A stretch of DNA of 64,000 bases from a virus, in IMG/VR virus record IMGVR_UViG_3300020548_000009, positions 20,685-84,684 of that record; one strand, given 5' to 3'. Shown piece by piece: positions 1-7,255 of the stretch (position 1 is its first letter; every line of letters begins with the position of its first letter). Under the pieces are notes generated by a model that had not been told where the DNA came from, searched no databases, and saw only the letters and a program-made list of their open reading frames with translations. Both the position numbers and the translations under genes were made by a program.

Positions 1-1
1 A

Positions 2-397
2 ATATCCAAGGGCGACGGCTCTCGTGTTGCATGGGCCCGGATACTCCCAGAAAAAATGTGGGTGTCATTCCCGCGCAAATGGAGGAACGACTTCACCGTC
101 ATCCATCAAATCGCCCATCTGCTCACACCACCGGATGTTCAGGAACACGGAAGAGAGTTTTGCCGAACGTACCTGCATTTAGTACTTGTCATGATGGGCC
201 GGGAAAAGCAAAAACAACTGAAGGCCGCGATGAAGAAACATAACTGTAAGTACTCCAAGAGACACACGCCATACAAAAGACCATTCACTCAGGAGGAAAA
301 GGACGCAATGCTCGCTAGATTGATGAAGAACAACTATGGCAACAAATCACAAATGGAACACGCTGAACATCATGCGCTTTTACGCGCGAATCGGTAA
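2..397 (+). CDS. Putative metallohydrolase-like protein, 5' end cut off by the window
   Basis: The frame is open from base 2, well upstream of the first ATG at 56, and the upstream residues (GSRVAWARILPEKMW) continue the protein sensibly, so this is a gene entering from the left. The core reads VIHQIAHLL, then HGREFCRTYLHLV. This is the pattern of small actinobacterial putative metallohydrolases (HExxH, then HGxxF), but the catalytic Glu is replaced by Gln (HQIAH). The C-terminus is basic and ends in a His-rich stretch. If the motif reading is right, the protein may bind metal but lack normal hydrolysis. It overlaps the next gene by 62 bases or fewer, depending on that gene's start. Confidence 0.6.
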   Translation: MSKGDGSRVAWARILPEKMWVSFPRKWRNDFTVIHQIAHLLTPPDVQEHGREFCRTYLHLVLVMMGREKQKQLKAAMKKHNCKYSKRHTPYKRPFTQEEKDAMLARLMKNNYGNKSQMEHAEHHALLRANR

Positions 398-662
398 GCA
401 ATTCAACGCTGATATCTACCTACAGTTCATTGGACCACAGGAAGCATCACACGCAAAGGTCAAAACACTCCCATCACGCTCTGAAATCCTCAATATCATC
501 AGACGACACGTCGAAAATGGTTGGTGTATCAGAGTGGGGAACAATGTGGTGATTACCGACAAGGGGATTGCTGCACTGATGGCGTGGGAAAAACAAAAAT
601 ATCTACGGGAAGCAGAAGTTTCTTCCGAAACACTACGACGGAGAAAATTATTGCAGGACTAG
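336..662 (+). CDS. Hypothetical protein, possible winged-helix
   Basis: 108 residues, not recognised. The middle part (SRSEILNIIRRHVENGWCI, then a short VGNNVVITDKG hairpin) has the helix-then-wing look of a winged-helix domain, and the C-terminus is highly charged. The start is uncertain: ATG 336 gives a 62-base overlap with the upstream gene, while the in-frame ATG at 372 reduces it to 26. Neither has a strong Shine-Dalgarno sequence. It ends about 110 bases before a convergent gene. That gap is AT-rich, with a short ACACGTGT palindrome before six T's but no clear terminator stem. Confidence 0.5.
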   Translation: MATNHKWNTLNIMRFYARIGKQFNADIYLQFIGPQEASHAKVKTLPSRSEILNIIRRHVENGWCIRVGNNVVITDKGIAALMAWEKQKYLREAEVSSETLRRRKLLQD

Positions 663-774
663 GTTACGAAAAAATGGTGTTCCAGCCGATTTGGGTTTAA
701 TTCGCGCCGTTTCTTCAAAAAATTATCGCGCACACACGTGTCGATTTTTTAACCTTTCGCCTAACTAATTGTAC

Positions 775-1329
775 TTATCGCCGTTTTTTCGGCTTCAACG
801 GTCTCTTCCTGACAGTCTTTTTACCGGACTTATTTACTTTCTTCCCATTTGACTTTCCAGATTTTTTGCTCGCTCGTGTGCGAGAGTATGCTACTGTATG
901 CGACAGTGTGCTTGACGTACGGCGTACCGGCACTTTTGGCAGAGTCAAGTGCGGTGCAATCATCTCTGCCAGCGCATCCGTTACCCTCTCATTGACGTAA
1001 TCAATTCCCTTCTTGCGTTCTGAGAACGTACGGGGTGATAACTCTTCCAAGTGTTCTTCTGCGATTTCGTTTATTGCGTTTAGGTGGCAGTGCATAAGTT
1101 CGTGAGCAATCGTGCTTCGCATCACGCTTGGTGACCACTTACGCCAGTCCCGGCATAGCGAGAGTTGTGCGGAGTGTTGTGCGGGGGAGACCAAGATTTC
1201 TGCGAATGCTGTATCGATGCAATAGTTGTTTTCAAACTCGATGTTCCAGTGAGCCAGTTTCATCTCGTTCTGGAGCCTCTTGACATAGTTCTTCAGCCAG
1301 GTCGGGTAAGAGGTTTTCCGTCCAGTCAT
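775..1329 (-). CDS. SprT-like zinc metallopeptidase
   Basis: 184 residues. A textbook HELMH (HExxH) motif sits at residues 76-80 after a helix-like RSTIA segment. Downstream, YVNERVTDALAEM (about 111-123) could supply the third zinc ligand through the Glu of NER. The N-terminal part resembles SprT/DUF45-type peptidases (short helix, then substrate-side strands). The last 40 residues are almost all Lys/Arg/Ser and likely bind nucleic acid. Known SprT proteins cleave DNA-bound proteins; a similar role here is inference. It is transcribed divergently from the oxygenase gene at 1420. Confidence 0.7.
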   Translation of the reverse strand: MTGRKTSYPTWLKNYVKRLQNEMKLAHWNIEFENNYCIDTAFAEILVSPAQHSAQLSLCRDWRKWSPSVMRSTIAHELMHCHLNAINEIAEEHLEELSPRTFSERKKGIDYVNERVTDALAEMIAPHLTLPKVPVRRTSSTLSHTVAYSRTRASKKSGKSNGKKVNKSGKKTVRKRPLKPKKRR

Positions 1330-1419
1330 GTGCCTCAGTGTAGGGTCATGCCTTGTGTATCGTTGTGATAGTACCGCGAGTATAGAGTCTATGTATGAAT
1401 CGAATTGTGGGGTTTGAGG

Positions 1420-2016
1420 ATGAGTTCAACAGCCATCGGTAACAGAACGGGCGTCAACAAAGGCACCCACATGGAGTTCATGATGTTCACGCCCGAGGAG
1501 TGCCAGCACATCGTGGACTGGGCTATCCGGCATGGCTATGCCCAACCTGGCCTTGTCCACCGATATAAGACCGGAGAAGCCGTAGGAACCGATTTAAGGC
1601 GTTGTAAAGAGTATTTGGTAGAACCGGGCGATATTCGCTTTAAAAACGATTCTACGCTCTCTGAGAGGGTTCTGGCGGGGTTTGAGCGTGGAAATGTCTG
1701 GGGCCTGTCCTATACCGGGGTTCCTTCCATCCGAGTACTGGAGTATCAGGCCGGAGACGGGTACGGCTGCCATACCGATTGGTCATACGGTGCAGCACGG
1801 GAGCGCAAGTTGTCCATGACCGTGCAGTTGTCTTCCCACTACCACTACAAGGGCGGGCGGGTTGTGTTGTATGCGGGGCCGCAGGATGACTCCATCTCCG
1901 TTGTTCAGGGGATGGCGACCGTGTGGCCGTCATGGACCCTTCACGAGGTCTTGCCAGTGGAGTCGGGGGTTCGCTATGCCCTAACGACGTGGGCACATGG
2001 AGAGGCGTACCGATAG
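1420..2016 (+). CDS. 2OG-Fe(II) oxygenase, prolyl 4-hydroxylase-like
   Basis: About 198 residues from ATG 1420. The double-stranded beta-helix signature is complete: HTD at about 118-120 (GCHTDW), a distal His at about 175 (WTLHEVLPV) and a 2OG-binding Arg at about 185 (SGVRYALTTW). These bind iron and 2-oxoglutarate in the family. The N-terminus (FTPEECQHIVDWA) matches the helix that opens P4H-like domains. A later ATG at 1471 has a better ribosome site (AAAGG, 7 bases upstream), so the protein may be 17 residues shorter. It is followed after 25 bases by a second plus-strand gene. The substrate is unknown. Confidence 0.85.
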   Translation: MSSTAIGNRTGVNKGTHMEFMMFTPEECQHIVDWAIRHGYAQPGLVHRYKTGEAVGTDLRRCKEYLVEPGDIRFKNDSTLSERVLAGFERGNVWGLSYTGVPSIRVLEYQAGDGYGCHTDWSYGAARERKLSMTVQLSSHYHYKGGRVVLYAGPQDDSISVVQGMATVWPSWTLHEVLPVESGVRYALTTWAHGEAYR

Positions 2017-2041
2017 CGTTTGAGGTGAGAGAGGAAAACTT

Positions 2042-2332
2042 ATGGCAAACAAAAAACAGCATGGCACGTTAGGCAAAATCTCAATCAAAGGACAACTGAC
2101 TGATTGTGTTTACGTGATTTGGCATACCAGGGACCCAAGGAAGACTTGGTTCGTGAATGCAAAATCTAAAGACGGCTTTTTTAGATGCAGACTCAAATCA
2201 CTTATTGACCGGCGTCCTCATGAAGTGAACAGCGGGTTCACTCAGGATGCGTGGTCGTACGAGATTGTCGACGAAGATACGTTTTTGCAGATTCAAAGGG
2301 GTGGCGTTCCGATACCACCCAGGGACTTGTAA
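2042..2332 (+). CDS. Hypothetical phage protein
   Basis: 96 residues with a good ribosome site (AGAGGAAA, about 7 bases before ATG). I do not recognise a family. It looks like a compact beta-rich domain (DCVYVIWHTRDPRKTWFV, then a basic FRCRLKSLIDRR stretch). It lies just downstream of the 2OG oxygenase gene and is probably cotranscribed. Its stop is one base from the stop of the convergent small gene, so there is no room for a separate terminator. Confidence 0.6.
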   Translation: MANKKQHGTLGKISIKGQLTDCVYVIWHTRDPRKTWFVNAKSKDGFFRCRLKSLIDRRPHEVNSGFTQDAWSYEIVDEDTFLQIQRGGVPIPPRDL

Positions 2333-2333
2333 C

Positions 2334-2546
2334 TCAGTAGTCGTCGCGTTCTTCGCGGCGCTTTTTTTCTGCCCAGAGGCGCAGTCTCTTGAGGTGTGGG
2401 TTGTAAGACTCATACAAATCGCGCATTGAGGTTTTATATGCCTTGCCTGCGTAGTCAAAGCCCATTTGCTTGATTGCACTGTTGTACTCATTGAGTATCC
2501 GCATTCTCTTGGAGATTGGCGGGTGTGTGACTGTCTCGTCGTTCAT
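2334..2546 (-). CDS. Small hypothetical protein, charged
   Basis: 70 residues, mostly helical and strongly charged, ending in a Lys/Arg/Glu-rich tail (WAEKKRREERDDY). No family recognised. ATG start without a strong ribosome site. Upstream lies a short CTACC/GGTAG inverted repeat that could be a weak hairpin between this gene and the one at 2589-2804. It is the last gene of the leftward cluster that begins upstream of 4.6 kb. Confidence 0.5.
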   Translation of the reverse strand: MNDETVTHPPISKRMRILNEYNSAIKQMGFDYAGKAYKTSMRDLYESYNPHLKRLRLWAEKKRREERDDY

Positions 2547-2588
2547 ACCGTAATACTACCGGGGTAGCAAAATGATGTTCGGGGTTTC

Positions 2589-2804
2589 TTAGTCTTCTTG
2601 GCTTCTACGCTGACTCTTGGTCAACTTCTTCTTTTTCCCGACGGGGCCGTGAAGGTCGTGGGTGCGTAGTGGGTCTCCGTAAGAAAGTCGCGTCCGGCGT
2701 TTTCCGGCTTTTGTTCCGGGAACAATCTCGGTCTTTCCGGTCAGGTAGTTGAAGCGTTCGCGCTGTTGTGCGCCGCGGGCGACCTTCTTATTCTTCTTAC
2801 CCAT
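2589..2804 (-). CDS. Small basic hypothetical protein
   Basis: 71 residues, very basic (KKNKKVARGAQQRERF at the start, VGKKKKLTKSQRRS at the end), suggesting nucleic-acid binding; no family recognised. The start codon lies two bases downstream of the stop of the SpeD-like gene, so it is likely translated from the same message. Confidence 0.55.
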   Translation of the reverse strand: MGKKNKKVARGAQQRERFNYLTGKTEIVPGTKAGKRRTRLSYGDPLRTHDLHGPVGKKKKLTKSQRRSQED

Positions 2805-2806
2805 GA

Positions 2807-3196
2807 CTACACGCGCTGGCCTGTTTTCTCAATCACGAAGCCATCTTCGCGGTTCAGTACGACATAGTGATAATCGACCAAGTCAAAGTACTTTTCGCAT
2901 GCTTCAAGTACTGCGTCGGTTGGGAGTGTTGAGCATGTGTAGAGGTCAAATTGCACGCGCGCCGGAACTTCTTCATCCCACACGTGAAATGCGATGTGAG
3001 AAGTTTCAATGCACACTGCTGCAGTGATGCCGCGGTTGCCTTCTGCTTCTACGTAGTGAGCATGAGGACCTGTAACAATCTTCATGCCGATATTGCTAAC
3101 TAATTCAGTCAACCAAGCCTTGACTGATTCGACGTCGCGCGGTGGCTGATAAGCCTGACCGTTCATCAAAAGGTGGTTGTGCAAGATTTTTGTCAT
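2807..3196 (-). CDS. speD: S-adenosylmethionine decarboxylase (SpeD/SpeH) family protein
   Basis: 129 residues, the size of single-chain class 1b AdoMet decarboxylase proenzymes. These self-cleave before a serine to make a pyruvoyl group and yield decarboxylated SAM for spermidine synthesis. The fingerprint is visible: TSHIAFHVW with the candidate pyruvoyl Ser at 66, His67 and His71, then FDLYTC with the processing Cys at 88. The residue before the Ser is Thr rather than the usual Glu, and there is a two-residue insertion before the Cys motif. Some phage SpeD homologues are reported to decarboxylate other amino acids, so the substrate is open. The first 92 bases overlap the 3' end of the WhiB gene in another frame, yet the N-terminus aligns with the family, so the long overlap looks genuine. 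Confidence 0.8.
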   Translation of the reverse strand: MTKILHNHLLMNGQAYQPPRDVESVKAWLTELVSNIGMKIVTGPHAHYVEAEGNRGITAAVCIETSHIAFHVWDEEVPARVQFDLYTCSTLPTDAVLEACEKYFDLVDYHYVVLNREDGFVIEKTGQRV

Positions 3197-3659
3197 GGGC
3201 TACTTTCTTGATAAATGCAATATCTTCTGGATGGACAATATAGTCGACAATGTTCCTATACCTCAAGAAGGATGCCCTGATGTTCCACGTCCTTTTGTTT
3301 TCGATTCCCCAAAAGCGTCCGACTATCGCCCTGACCTGTTCTGGGAATCCACCCCAAATCCCTTGTGGCTCAAACTCCAGGGAGTACAAAAAGCACTCTT
3401 GGCGGATAGGGCAAGAGCGGCACATCTCAATGGCTTCTCTTCGCTTTGACACTTGGTCTTTTGTGTAGTGCCCGTTCACCTGAGAGGGGAAGAACATTGA
3501 GGTGTCTTGACCTTCGCAGGCGCCGCCGCGCGGCGCTTTCTGATTTCCTTCAACCAGATATTTGTTGTTCTGAAGAAACAGGTCTTGCGGTACCTGCATT
3601 CGAAACTTTGGGTCCGGGCTAAATGCTCCGTTTTCGCGCATTCGATTTTGTGTGGTCAT
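3105..3659 (-). CDS. whiB: WhiB-family iron-sulfur transcription factor
   Basis: 184 residues. The four 4Fe-4S cysteines are at 48 (GACEG), 80 and 83 (MCRSCP) and 89 (QECF), followed by the turn GIWGGFPEQVR typical of WhiB proteins. The family is confined to Actinobacteria and their phages and works by binding sigma factor region 4, so this gene is a strong host marker. An unusual C-terminal extension of about 75 residues follows the WhiB domain, and its last codons overlap the SpeD-like gene. The start overlaps the stop of the upstream gene (TAATG), suggesting translational coupling. Confidence 0.9.
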   Translation of the reverse strand: MTTQNRMRENGAFSPDPKFRMQVPQDLFLQNNKYLVEGNQKAPRGGACEGQDTSMFFPSQVNGHYTKDQVSKRREAIEMCRSCPIRQECFLYSLEFEPQGIWGGFPEQVRAIVGRFWGIENKRTWNIRASFLRYRNIVDYIVHPEDIAFIKKVAHDKNLAQPPFDERSGLSATARRRISQGLVD

Positions 3660-3886
3660 TATTCTTCTTCCTTATCGTTGGATTGTTGGCCATTACCATA
3701 CGACCATGTATGTCGTTCTTCCAACATCAATACGGCAATTTTGAACACGACATCTTCTTCGTCGGTAAAGATTCCGTTTGATGTGCAGAGATGATGTATT
3801 TCCTGGCTTCTCAGCATCTGGCACTCACTGGGGTCAAGTGAGTGGCGCTGGAGAGTGTGAGTTAGTACAACCGCCGAGGCGTACAT
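3659..3886 (-). CDS. Small hypothetical protein
   Basis: About 75 residues from ATG 3886; helical, with an acidic C-terminus (NDKEEE). No family recognised. The frame is open to a TTG at 3970, but that start would create a 109-base overlap with the gene upstream, so ATG 3886 (25-base overlap) is preferred. No clear ribosome site is seen for either. It sits directly before whiB with a TAATG stop-start overlap. Confidence 0.45.
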   Translation of the reverse strand: MYASAVVLTHTLQRHSLDPSECQMLRSQEIHHLCTSNGIFTDEEDVVFKIAVLMLEERHTWSYGNGQQSNDKEEE

Positions 3887-4140
3887 GCGCTGCCAGTATT
3901 TCGCGCTGCCGCCTTCAGAACTAAAGGGGATACCACCCTCTTTGAATACAAATCGATGACGTTGTCCCAAGTTTCTTCTGATGGTGCGGGGAATCCTGCT
4001 TCGTTGGCAATTTTCGCACGGTACTTGATTGACATATTTTTTACATTGAATAAGTGAAGTCCGAGTTGTTCAATTCGGTCAACAATTCTTACTGCCTTGT
4101 AGAATCGGTTTTGACGCCGATATGGGTTTGGTTCAGTCAC
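3862..4140 (-). CDS. Small hypothetical protein, GTG start
   Basis: About 92 residues beginning at GTG 4140, chosen because AAAGGAAG lies 9 bases upstream and because the GTG sits inside the end of the previous gene (GTGACTGA), a typical coupling overlap. The frame is open further up to a TTG at 4197, which would overlap the membrane-protein gene by 65 bases. The protein is basic and helical (RRQNRFYKAVRIVDRIEQL), then MSIKYRAKIANEAGFP. Not recognised; a DNA-binding role is possible but unproven. Confidence 0.55.
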   Translation of the reverse strand: MTEPNPYRRQNRFYKAVRIVDRIEQLGLHLFNVKNMSIKYRAKIANEAGFPAPSEETWDNVIDLYSKRVVSPLVLKAAARNTGSACTPRRLY

Positions 4141-4330
4141 TGAATGGGACTTCCTTTCGTAACGCCCATACGCTAGTGCTTGACTTTGGCTTCTCAAAAT
4201 CCTTTGTCTTGTTTTTCAATTCCTCGTGCTCAGCCAAGAGAGCGCCGAAAGATAGAGAAACTACCGCAAGCATTGACATCAATAAAATTGCGCCGAACCA
4301 TCCAAGGATGGCAGCAACCATCCAAAACAT
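4133..4330 (-). CDS. Small membrane protein
   Basis: 65 residues with one strong N-terminal transmembrane segment (about residues 2-32, rich in Ala, Leu, Val, Trp) followed by a charged Lys/Glu-rich tail that probably lies in the cytoplasm. No family recognised. It is two bases downstream of the HTH gene and overlaps the next gene by 8 bases, so it belongs to the same operon. Confidence 0.55.
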   Translation of the reverse strand: MFWMVAAILGWFGAILLMSMLAVVSLSFGALLAEHEELKNKTKDFEKPKSSTSVWALRKEVPFSD

Positions 4331-4332
4331 AT

Positions 4333-4617
4333 TTACTCCAGAGGTGCGCGACCACCAGCAACGATTTTGCGGGCAAGCGCAACCATCTGCTGGATGAGTG
4401 GCTTTGATACGGTGAGTTCGCCAGCCATTTCAGAGTAAGAAAGTCCTTCTGCGTCTGCTCCGCCAAATTCGCATGACTCTTTGATTGCAAGAGCGCGCTG
4501 CTCGATGATGTTGCGACGGATTTCTGCAACTGCAGGGAGAAGTTCAAAATGAAGAACGCGAGCGCGCTCGACTGGGTCAGAAATCTTTGTGACCTCTTTT
4601 AGTTTGTTCTCAATCAT
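4333..4617 (-). CDS. Putative helix-turn-helix protein
   Basis: 94 residues, all helical. The C-terminal half (LSYSEMAGELTVSKPLIQQMV) reads as a helix-turn-helix: LSYSEMAGELT as support helix and SKPLIQQMV as recognition helix, like sigma-4 or small phage regulators. The N-terminal half (DPVERARVLHFELLPAVAEIRR) would be a dimerising helical pair. It lies 3 bases after the RusA-like gene at the end of the DNA-modification operon. Regulatory function is inferred. Confidence 0.6.
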   Translation of the reverse strand: MIENKLKEVTKISDPVERARVLHFELLPAVAEIRRNIIEQRALAIKESCEFGGADAEGLSYSEMAGELTVSKPLIQQMVALARKIVAGGRAPLE

Positions 4618-4620
4618 GTC

Positions 4621-4995
4621 CTACTCCAACTCGATAATTTCTATAGTCGCCTTACTCTCGCCAGAGATGACCGGCGCCTCGAATATCAGTCTACGCACAG
4701 TATCCGGTCCATCGCCAGTAAGGATGCCGGCATCTACGAGCCCGTCAATCATGGCTTTTGCTACTGGGAAGTGCCCACCAGTGTCTGCTAGGCCCCGTTT
4801 GTTCACACGGTGGGGGGTGAAGCGGACCTCGATTGCCGTCATCTTGGGAATCTTGCGGGCAATGGCAGACACGCAGGCGGCCTCACGCCATTCCTTGACC
4901 TTCTTGGCGCGGGTGAAGTGATGAAGCGTGCGTTCTTTGTTGAGGGTCCACATTTCACCCCAAACCTCAAGCGTGTAGGTCTTTGGCTTCTTCAT
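4621..4995 (-). CDS. RusA-like Holliday junction resolvase
   Basis: About 124 residues from ATG 4995, which overlaps the cmoA-like stop as ATGA; a start 33 bases upstream is possible but less likely. The layout fits RusA: a short N-terminal strand, the charged N..R....R..K segment (LNKERTLHHFTRAKK), then LADTGGHFPVAKAMIDGLVDAGIL matching the RusA DxDN..K..xDaL..aG block. Acidic residues at LAD and TGDGPD are candidate metal ligands, although the first pair is reduced to a single Asp. RusA enzymes cut four-way junctions during recombination or packaging, consistent with the neighbouring replication and recombination genes. Confidence 0.65.
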   Translation of the reverse strand: MKKPKTYTLEVWGEMWTLNKERTLHHFTRAKKVKEWREAACVSAIARKIPKMTAIEVRFTPHRVNKRGLADTGGHFPVAKAMIDGLVDAGILTGDGPDTVRRLIFEAPVISGESKATIEIIELE

Positions 4996-5711
4996 TTGAA
5001 TGCCACCCAACCAGCAAAGTTCAGGCACTGCCAGAAACGCTGCACATTGGTGAACCCAGCGTCTTTGAGCATCTGCTCGTTTTCTGAACCACGCAACGGG
5101 ACGAGCACACCCTGAAGTGCCTTTCTCTTTTCCTCTATCTGTTCTTGTGTATAACCTTTATCGGCTTTGAATGTGTGATAAATGTCAACCAACAAATCCT
5201 GACAAAGCGGTGTCTCGCCAAGTATCTTCTCCACGAGAATAAACGCACCATTTAAGGACAAACCATTATGCACTTGCTGATAGAAGTTTTGGCGAATATC
5301 AAGGTGAATGAATTGCGCGGTGAGTACCGACGTGATAAGCGAGTATTCGAGGGGCCGTATCTCGATATCGCTGACATCCGCACAAACAAAACGAACGTTG
5401 TTAAAGTTCCCAAAAAGTTTAGTAGCAGCGTCAATCATGGGCTGACTGGAGTCGACACCAACAGCGGTAGCCGGAACGTCGGCAGGAAGAGCGTCAAGGA
5501 TTTGGTAGATAGTTTCACCACGGCTGCAACCAATATCCAAAAAATTTGACACGTTCGCTGAGCAGAGAATCGGCGCAGCAACTCGCACAACAGAATCGCG
5601 CATGGTCTGATACCCAGGGATTGACCTAGAAATCATGTCGTCAAATACTTTTGTTACGCCTTCATCAAAGGCCCACTTGCCAGTTGGCTTGTAGTTATCG
5701 CGCTCGCTCAT
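4992..5711 (-). CDS. cmoA: CmoA homologue, carboxy-SAM synthase-like methyltransferase-fold enzyme
   Basis: 239 residues, close to bacterial CmoA (about 247), and matching it along the full length: WAFDEGVTKVFDDMISRSIPGY at 13-34, SAM loop FLDIGCSRGE at 57-66, acidic GVDSS at 85-89, AQF at 132-134, EK at 161-162, then GY...QIEEKRKAL and the RFWQCLNF motif near the end. CmoA converts SAM plus prephenate to carboxy-S-adenosyl-methionine, used by CmoB on tRNA wobble uridine. Arg196 in EEKRKAL aligns with the Arg that I recall holds the carboxylate in E. coli CmoA, so true Cx-SAM synthesis is plausible. No CmoB is visible here. The gene is coupled (ATGA overlaps) to the ParB-methyltransferase fusion upstream and the RusA-like gene downstream. 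Confidence 0.8.
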   Translation of the reverse strand: MSERDNYKPTGKWAFDEGVTKVFDDMISRSIPGYQTMRDSVVRVAAPILCSANVSNFLDIGCSRGETIYQILDALPADVPATAVGVDSSQPMIDAATKLFGNFNNVRFVCADVSDIEIRPLEYSLITSVLTAQFIHLDIRQNFYQQVHNGLSLNGAFILVEKILGETPLCQDLLVDIYHTFKADKGYTQEQIEEKRKALQGVLVPLRGSENEQMLKDAGFTNVQRFWQCLNFAGWVAFK

Positions 5712-7255
5712 AACTTCATTCCCAAGCGCTTGGAAAATGCTGCCTTTGCCTCTTCTGCCATTCCGAGTCGGCGTCCTTCTGGATGCGGGACATTGAACTC
5801 AAACTCAATAGCGGCGCGCAATTCGTCTTCCCCAATTTGCCTAGCGTTAAACCCGACTGCCTGCACCAGTCCGTTCTTTGCGGTCAAGAACGTAAGAACC
5901 TGTTTATAGCCGTGAGAGATAAGAGCACCAAACTCTGTTTCGGTGTGGTACTTCTGGACCTTTGGCTTTAGCGCTATATCGGAGATGATGATGCGTGGCT
6001 CATAATCAAGGGCAAATCCGTTGCTTGATGTGTCGTGACCCTTCTTTAAATCACCACGAGTGTGATTGAACCAGCGGTCTGACTCCGTGCAGATTGCGGC
6101 TGTATGGAGTTTTGTATGCGGCGAAGATAGGGCGGCAACGATTGCGATGACGTGTTTACGGTCCTGGAGAAACGGAATGCTATTGAATACCGAGGCAATG
6201 AAGATGCTGTCCCATTCCGTACCGTCAGCCACGCGTTCTAGGAATTTTGCTGTTAGTTCGCGCGCTGCGTCGGTATCAATAGTTTCGTTATCTTTTGCAA
6301 GGAAGAATGGCTCAAATGCAACCGCATCCACTCCCATGTTCTTGAGAATCTCTGTTTTATCGCAAAGGCCTGCACCGAAGTCGATGACATGATTGCCGTA
6401 GTAGTCCTTCCACAACTCAACGTGACGTGGATTGTTTAGGTCAAATGCGCCGTTGCGATTGCCGGAGTTGATGAAGTGGCGGAGAAAGTCCTCCAAGAAC
6501 GTCGGGGTGAGAATCTGGACTCGCTGATTCTTGCGCCGGAAAGAGTTGTAGCGCAGAAGGTCTTCGTAGCGCTCTTGAATGTTGTAGTCCATTGTGAGAA
6601 GGTTCAGCATCGCACGAACTTCTTCGGCAATTTCTGGCGCCACCTGAACCGTCTGTACGGTGTCTTCGTTTACCGATATCGCGTAGGTCAATCGAGCGAG
6701 GCCATTGAGAACCTTGTAATCAGTTGTGCAGATAACGGGCATTTGCGGGAGGCCGTTTGTCTTCAACTGGGCTGCCATTGCAACTGCGTGTTGTTCTGGC
6801 CATTTGCCGTTTAGTTGGATGAGCCTGAGCGTAGAGACTGGCTTGGTCTTCAGTACTGGATACCATTCCGGAGAATCAACAGGGATGTCCGGGAGCATCT
6901 TGATTTTCTCAAGGTCTCCAAGTTTTGTCATCAGGTCATCTTTGAGTTCTGTGGTCGAACGGGTTTTGTACATGTCGTTCGTGGCGCGGTTGTATAAAAC
7001 GTTGATTCCCATGCGTCGCTCAATCTTGAACGTGGGCACCCGCACAACGGGAACCATCGTGGCTCCCATGTTCGTAGCAACCATGTGGCGCTGGTGACCA
7101 CTGAGAATCTCGCCATCTTTGTCTGCGTAGATGGGCAGCAGCCAGCCAAACTTACGCAGCGATAATTCGACAAGTTCCAGCCTCTCTGCATCCGCTTTGC
7201 GCGGGTTGTATGCAGATGGCCTTAAGTCTGTTACTGGCGTAAGAACTGGCTTCAT
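5708..7255 (-). CDS. ParB-domain protein fused to a methyltransferase-like domain
   Basis: 515 residues. The N-terminal part is a ParB/Srx-type domain: AYNPRK at 15-20, then ILSGHQRHMVA at 50-60. A second, weaker ParB-like stretch may follow (KVLNGLARLTYAI at about 181-193). The C-terminal part, from about 285, is a Rossmann methyltransferase fold: HVIDFGAGLCDKTEIL (motif I), acidic AFEP at 313-316, and WDSIFIASVFNSIPF (motif IV region). ParB domains can bind or hydrolyse CTP and occur in phage DNA-modification loci. The stop of the upstream tandem-ParB gene and this start abut, and cmoA overlaps its end. A role in nucleic-acid modification is inferred; target and chemistry are unknown. Confidence 0.7.
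   Translation of the reverse strand: MKPVLTPVTDLRPSAYNPRKADAERLELVELSLRKFGWLLPIYADKDGEILSGHQRHMVATNMGATMVPVVRVPTFKIERRMGINVLYNRATNDMYKTRSTTELKDDLMTKLGDLEKIKMLPDIPVDSPEWYPVLKTKPVSTLRLIQLNGKWPEQHAVAMAAQLKTNGLPQMPVICTTDYKVLNGLARLTYAISVNEDTVQTVQVAPEIAEEVRAMLNLLTMDYNIQERYEDLLRYNSFRRKNQRVQILTPTFLEDFLRHFINSGNRNGAFDLNNPRHVELWKDYYGNHVIDFGAGLCDKTEILKNMGVDAVAFEPFFLAKDNETIDTDAARELTAKFLERVADGTEWDSIFIASVFNSIPFLQDRKHVIAIVAALSSPHTKLHTAAICTESDRWFNHTRGDLKKGHDTSSNGFALDYEPRIIISDIALKPKVQKYHTETEFGALISHGYKQVLTFLTAKNGLVQAVGFNARQIGEDELRAAIEFEFNVPHPEGRRLGMAEEAKAAFSKRLGMKL

Noticed and set aside
663-774. Possible tRNA or terminator in the AT-rich gap
   Set aside because: No cloverleaf-like pairing found by eye; the ACACGTGT palindrome is too short for a convincing terminator stem. 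No tRNA was recognised anywhere in the window, but a covariance-model scan was not possible.
1652-2062. 136-codon minus-strand frame opposite the first oxygenase
   Set aside because: Antisense to a gene with complete 2OG oxygenase motifs; Pro/Arg/Ser-rich shadow composition.
3887-3970. Upstream TTG start for the 3659-3886 gene
   Set aside because: It would give a 109-base overlap with a better supported gene; TTG without a ribosome site.
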